This document shows positions 6,371 to 9,288 of a stretch of DNA of 9,288 nucleotides, piece after piece (the first letter of the stretch is position 1; every line of letters starts with the position of its first letter). This DNA comes from Patescibacteria group bacterium. Its GTDB lineage: Bacteria; Patescibacteriota; Dojkabacteria; SC72; T1SED10-24. Both the position numbers and the translations under genes were made by a program. The stretch covers positions 1 through 9,288 of the forward strand of contig SLHS01000091.1 of the NCBI GenBank assembly GCA_007136035.1. Reading direction: 5' to 3'. The notes under the pieces were generated by a model. The model worked only from the letters and a program-made list of their open reading frames with translations. It had not been told where the DNA came from and did no database searches.

Positions 6371-7290
6371 GCAATATTAATAGGTTTTCCTCCTTTTGCT
6401 TTTTTTTCATATGCTTTAAACCCTGGATGGAAGCTAATTTCTTGAAGGTAAGGTTCCCCGTCTTTAAACATAAAGTCTGTGGCTATGAAGTCGGCTTTGA
6501 AAGCCTTTGATGTCTTTATTGCAAGTTGTGCTATCTCGGGATCAGGTTTATCGTAAAGAATATACTCTCCTTTCGAAACAGTCATGAATCCATTTTTTGC
6601 TTTTCTTTTCCAACCTCCAACGATTTTATTTTTACTAACAAATATTCTCAAATCTTCTGCTTGGTTAGAAAATTCTTGAATAAAAAACTCTTCCAATTTT
6701 TTTTCTTTAAGATATTTTTGGTTAAGGTCAGTGTTATTTTTTAGATTGTATACGTTCTTTTTAATTTTTTCTTCTCCATTCGCCTTTCTCATATCATTTT
6801 TCCCTGCATAGTGTTTTATTATGAGGGGGTATTTTTCTAAAAAATCGCGTTTCATAGAGTAGTCCCCATCAGTCCTGTAGTAAGTTTCGAAAAAAGGGAT
6901 GCTGTTTTTTGCACATATCCATGCCATCCAAATTTTATTGTAAAAAGGAAGGTTAAAGATAGCTTGGGCGTTTTGTACTTGAGTGTTGTTTCTATCCGTT
7001 GTTGCGTTTGACTGTTCAATATAGTCTGCAATTAATAATTTGGTTTCATACCCCCTGTTTTCGCCCAAAGGATGCCCTCTGAAAATTATATGTGAGTACT
7101 CGACAGGGTCTATGCCATTTATCAAAATTTTTAATTTTTTATTTTTAAAAATAATTTCAATTTGGTCTAAATATGCAAAATCGAGATCTAAATTTTTCTT
7201 TTTTAATTCTTCTGTGATTCTTAGAGAAGCGTAGGGTAGTTTGTTTTCTATTTTAACTCTTTGTCTTTTGTCTATTATTAAGTACTTCAT
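6346..7290 (-). CDS. RimK-like ATP-grasp ligase
   Basis: A 314-residue cytoplasmic ATP-grasp enzyme, a superfamily that activates a carboxylate as acyl-phosphate and joins it to an amine. An N-terminal pre-ATP-grasp region (about 1-110) includes IIFRGH and the WMAWICAKNSIPFFET linker (121-136). The ATP-grasp fold follows: PLIIKHYAGKND with Lys159, FFIQEFSNQAEDLRIFV (202-218), DFIATDFMF with the metal ligand Asp272, and LQEISFHPGF (282-291) with Glu284. The usual third metal ligand, Asn two residues after Glu, is Ser286 here. It is the last gene of the ligase operon; its ATG overlaps the TGA of the previous gene by four bases (ATGA), implying translational coupling. No Shine-Dalgarno is seen. 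The substrate cannot be predicted. A modification enzyme for a protein C-terminus or a small-peptide ligase would both fit. Confidence 0.8.
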   Translation of the reverse strand: MKYLIIDKRQRVKIENKLPYASLRITEELKKKNLDLDFAYLDQIEIIFKNKKLKILINGIDPVEYSHIIFRGHPLGENRGYETKLLIADYIEQSNATTDRNNTQVQNAQAIFNLPFYNKIWMAWICAKNSIPFFETYYRTDGDYSMKRDFLEKYPLIIKHYAGKNDMRKANGEEKIKKNVYNLKNNTDLNQKYLKEKKLEEFFIQEFSNQAEDLRIFVSKNKIVGGWKRKAKNGFMTVSKGEYILYDKPDPEIAQLAIKTSKAFKADFIATDFMFKDGEPYLQEISFHPGFKAYEKKAKGGKPINIAKAIIESF

Positions 7291-8891
7291 TTTTCAAATA
7301 TAGTTTTTTTAATTAGGTCTTTATTAATGTGTTCAAGGGCTTTTTTGTGTTTTTGGGATATGTATAATATGTCTATTTGATCAAATCCAAAACCGTATTT
7401 TTCAACTTCTTGAATGTTTTTGTAATGCAATACTATGTTGTCTAGATAGGAATTTATTTTTAGTGCTTGAATGGCTTCATGGGTGGGAATATTCTGGTTT
7501 ATCATTTCATCGTTTATATATACAGTATTAGAGCTATATATTCCAGTGTTGCCCTTTAGTTTTTTAATTTTCTTTTTTGTGTCTTCAAGATCTCCGCCTA
7601 TAATTACGATCTTTTTTATATTTAGGTCTCTCAGTAGGCCATCTATGAATTCTTGAGCGATTTCAGGCCTTTGAGGGCCTAAAACAGGGAACATATTTAA
7701 ATATGCCTCTGGCATGGTATTAACTTCAATAACTCCGCCATTTTCTTTTGTTAGTGGTTTGGATATATCTTTGCAAATGATATCTATGCCTAGAACATAT
7801 GCCCTTAGGGAGTGGGCAAGTGTTTCCGAAAGAATTTTGATTTGTTTGTGAACTTTATCTGTAAAATCTATAGTTATTCCTCCTTGGCTCATGCTGGCAA
7901 CTTTTCTTACAAAGATTTTCTCTTTTTCTTTTGGGATATATTTTAAGTTTAAATTTTGTTTTTGAAGATATTCAACCAAGGGTTTGTCTATATTGATAGG
8001 TTTTAATATGTGTGTAGGGTTATTTATATTTCTTCTGGGATCTTTATTCGTCTTTTCTATTAGTTCTTTTATAGTAGTTTTGCCGTCCCCTTGTACAAAA
8101 GCAGGAATTCTTTTTGTTGCTGCAACTAATTTTCCATTTACGACTAATATTCTGTAGTCATCTCCTTCAATTTCTTCCTGTATTATTATCTTCCCGTTTC
8201 TTCCTTTTATCATCTTGGCTATTTCTTTGTGAGAGTATATAGCATCTTCGATTTTTGTGATTTTAGTATAAACGCCTCTGCCTCCAGTGAGGTTTGTTGG
8301 TTTAATTACTACTGGTTTTTTGTAATCATCGAAAATTTGTTTTAAATGCTTCTCAGATTTAATATCTTCCCATTTTGCAGTAGGGATTTTTAGTCTATCC
8401 ATTAGTCTATTTGTTAGGTATTTATCGCTTTGAATTTGCCTCGCCATTTGTGAATCTTTTGTTGTAGAGAAGGATATAGTTGTTGCTGATTTTTTACCAC
8501 ATCCAATCGAATATTGTCGATTAAACTTAGTGTTCCCAAAACTGGTTATGATACCTTTAGATATTAGAAAGGGAGTTATCTCCTCATTCATTTGATCTGC
8601 AAGATTGAGTATTGAGATAGTAGACATTGATTTTATCTGCTTCCCTATAATTTCTAGTGCTAATTCTTTCTCATTTTCTTTTCCTAGTACTTTGCTGATT
8701 TCTTGCCATAAATGGGGAAGTTTTGATTGTATTGTGATTTCGTTTTCTTTAATCTGGTAATTTTTAAGGAAGATAGGGTGGTATCCCTTTATTTCTTCGA
8801 TTAGCTTAACATTGGGTTTTTTATCCAAACTTATTTTTATCGTAGTGACACTGTTTTTTAGGTTGATACCTTGTAATATTCTTATGTTCAT
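7287..8891 (-). CDS. Cyanophycin synthetase-like ATP-grasp ligase with vestigial Mur-ligase segment
   Basis: A 534-residue cytoplasmic protein aligned to the front half of cyanophycin synthetase CphA, which adds Asp and Arg to a growing peptide. Residues 1-125 resemble the CphA N-domain. SIGCGKKSATTISF (128-141) and QIQSDKYLTNRL match the CphA lead-in. The ATP-grasp domain has VVIKP (K197), GGRG (203-206), GDDYRILVVNGKLVAATKR, DGKTTIKELIEKTNKDPRR (269-287), D370 and IEVN (E389, N391). PE (394-395) replaces the usual PG. After 425 it still resembles the beginning of the Mur-ligase domain (TGIYSS, YINDEMI, GFGFDQIDILYIS), but the ATP-binding P-loop GTNGKT is absent and the protein stops there; CphA is commonly near 900 residues. 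It is coupled by ATGA overlaps to both neighbours; AGGGA about nine bases upstream is a faint Shine-Dalgarno. Peptide ligase activity is likely; cyanophycin synthesis is not. Confidence 0.85.
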   Translation of the reverse strand: MNIRILQGINLKNSVTTIKISLDKKPNVKLIEEIKGYHPIFLKNYQIKENEITIQSKLPHLWQEISKVLGKENEKELALEIIGKQIKSMSTISILNLADQMNEEITPFLISKGIITSFGNTKFNRQYSIGCGKKSATTISFSTTKDSQMARQIQSDKYLTNRLMDRLKIPTAKWEDIKSEKHLKQIFDDYKKPVVIKPTNLTGGRGVYTKITKIEDAIYSHKEIAKMIKGRNGKIIIQEEIEGDDYRILVVNGKLVAATKRIPAFVQGDGKTTIKELIEKTNKDPRRNINNPTHILKPINIDKPLVEYLQKQNLNLKYIPKEKEKIFVRKVASMSQGGITIDFTDKVHKQIKILSETLAHSLRAYVLGIDIICKDISKPLTKENGGVIEVNTMPEAYLNMFPVLGPQRPEIAQEFIDGLLRDLNIKKIVIIGGDLEDTKKKIKKLKGNTGIYSSNTVYINDEMINQNIPTHEAIQALKINSYLDNIVLHYKNIQEVEKYGFGFDQIDILYISQKHKKALEHINKDLIKKTIFEK

Positions 8892-9288
8892 AATTCATTA
8901 TCCCTTATATATTTCATAATTGGAATAGCTACTTTAACTTTCTCTCCCTTATCTACTTGGTAATGAATTCTTAAACCTGGGTTGTAGTTTATTTCGTTTA
9001 TAACGCAATCTCCAGGTTTGGTTATATCTTTGGCTATTATATCTACTCCTCCTAATTTTATACCAAGAGCTTTGATAGATTTCATCGCAAGTTTTTTGTA
9101 ATAGGGGTGTGCTTGTTTTGAATATTCTTGTGTTTTGCCTCCTGTTGTTGAATTAGTGTTGTTTCTAGCTATTATGTATTCTCCTTTTTTAGGAATGCTT
9201 TCTAGGTTGAAGTTTTGACTTTTAAGTACTTTTTCAGTTTCTGAATCTATTGGTATTGTAGAGTTTGTTTTGTTTATCAACTCTTTTA
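8888..9288 (-). CDS. ATP-grasp ligase, C-terminal part (cut by window edge)
   Basis: The last 133 codons of a CphA/GshAB-type ATP-grasp ligase whose start lies beyond the window. The frame stays open to the edge with KEL preceding INKTN, matching TIKELIEKTN in the next gene, so an in-frame TTG at 9280 is not the start. Visible features are a spacer resembling that paralogue (FNLESIPKKGEYIIARNNTN), STTGGKTQEY, GIKLGGVDIIAKDIT with the metal ligand Asp, and VINEINYNPGLRIHYQV with Glu, Asn and the canonical NPG. All three metal ligands are therefore present, making this the most orthodox of the three ligases. It ends in TGA overlapping the ATG of the following gene by four bases. The substrate is unknown. 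Confidence 0.85.
   Translation of the reverse strand, partial: KELINKTNSTIPIDSETEKVLKSQNFNLESIPKKGEYIIARNNTNSTTGGKTQEYSKQAHPYYKKLAMKSIKALGIKLGGVDIIAKDITKPGDCVINEINYNPGLRIHYQVDKGEKVKVAIPIMKYIRDNEL

Noticed and set aside
9278..9280. TTG as the start of a 130-residue protein
   Set aside because: The frame remains open upstream to the window edge, and the residues there continue the paralogue's KEL motif, so the gene is a cut C-terminal fragment.
1..9288. TGA read as glycine (Gracilibacteria/SR1 code)
   Set aside because: TGA ends three genes cleanly, two of them in ATGA overlaps, and no gene needs internal TGA to stay open.
1..9288. CRISPR arrays, insertion sequences or phage genes
   Set aside because: No regularly spaced direct repeats, transposase or integrase motifs, or terminal inverted repeats were seen.

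Overview
The window is AT-rich, densely packed bacterial DNA, most consistent with a Candidate Phyla Radiation (Patescibacteria) genome, possibly of the Parcubacteria type. The reasons are a dockerin/Ig-like cysteine-rich exported protein, a single-pass PEGA/beta-propeller protein, very short intergenic gaps, almost no Shine-Dalgarno sequences, and divergent versions of housekeeping proteins. TGA ends three of the genes and tryptophan is encoded by TGG, so the standard bacterial code applies and not the TGA=Gly code of Gracilibacteria/SR1. The lineage is an inference; no rRNA is present to confirm it.

Layout. Positions 17-1366 (+) encode an exported protein with a signal anchor, three cysteine-rich repeats, an Ig-like domain and a C-terminal dockerin-like pair. 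An Arg tRNA (anticodon CCT, no encoded CCA) follows at 1452-1525 (+). Positions 1540-3084 (-) hold a membrane-anchored PEGA-domain protein with a probable beta-propeller. A 65-base divergent spacer leads to a plus-strand cluster: trpS (3150-4127), mreB (4149-5159) and a DUF1704/MATCAP-like zinc peptidase (5179-6345). The rest of the minus strand (6346-9288) carries three ATP-grasp ligase genes, read from high to low coordinates and joined by two ATGA stop/start overlaps. The first is cut by the window edge. The second is a CphA-like protein with what looks like a dead remnant of a Mur-ligase domain. The third is a RimK-like ligase.

Several enzymes depart from their family at catalytic positions. 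TrpRS has KSGKS in place of KMSKS and a reshaped HIGH motif. MreB has Asn in place of the phosphate-2 Asp. The DUF1704 peptidase has HExxH where I expect HExxxH. The RimK-like ligase has Ser where the metal-binding Asn should be. These look like lineage-specific divergence rather than sequencing damage, because all frames are open and the surrounding motifs are intact.

The most intriguing arrangement is an actin-fold cytoskeletal gene next to a relative of the eukaryotic tubulin tyrosine carboxypeptidase (MATCAP), which itself abuts, stop codon to stop codon, an operon of ATP-grasp amino-acid ligases, the superfamily that also contains tubulin-tyrosine ligase. A bacterial 'add and remove a terminal amino acid' system acting on a filament or on a small peptide is a testable hypothesis, not a demonstrated fact. 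No mobile elements, CRISPR arrays, riboswitches or convincing intrinsic terminators were seen, and no stretch longer than 300 bases lacks a gene.
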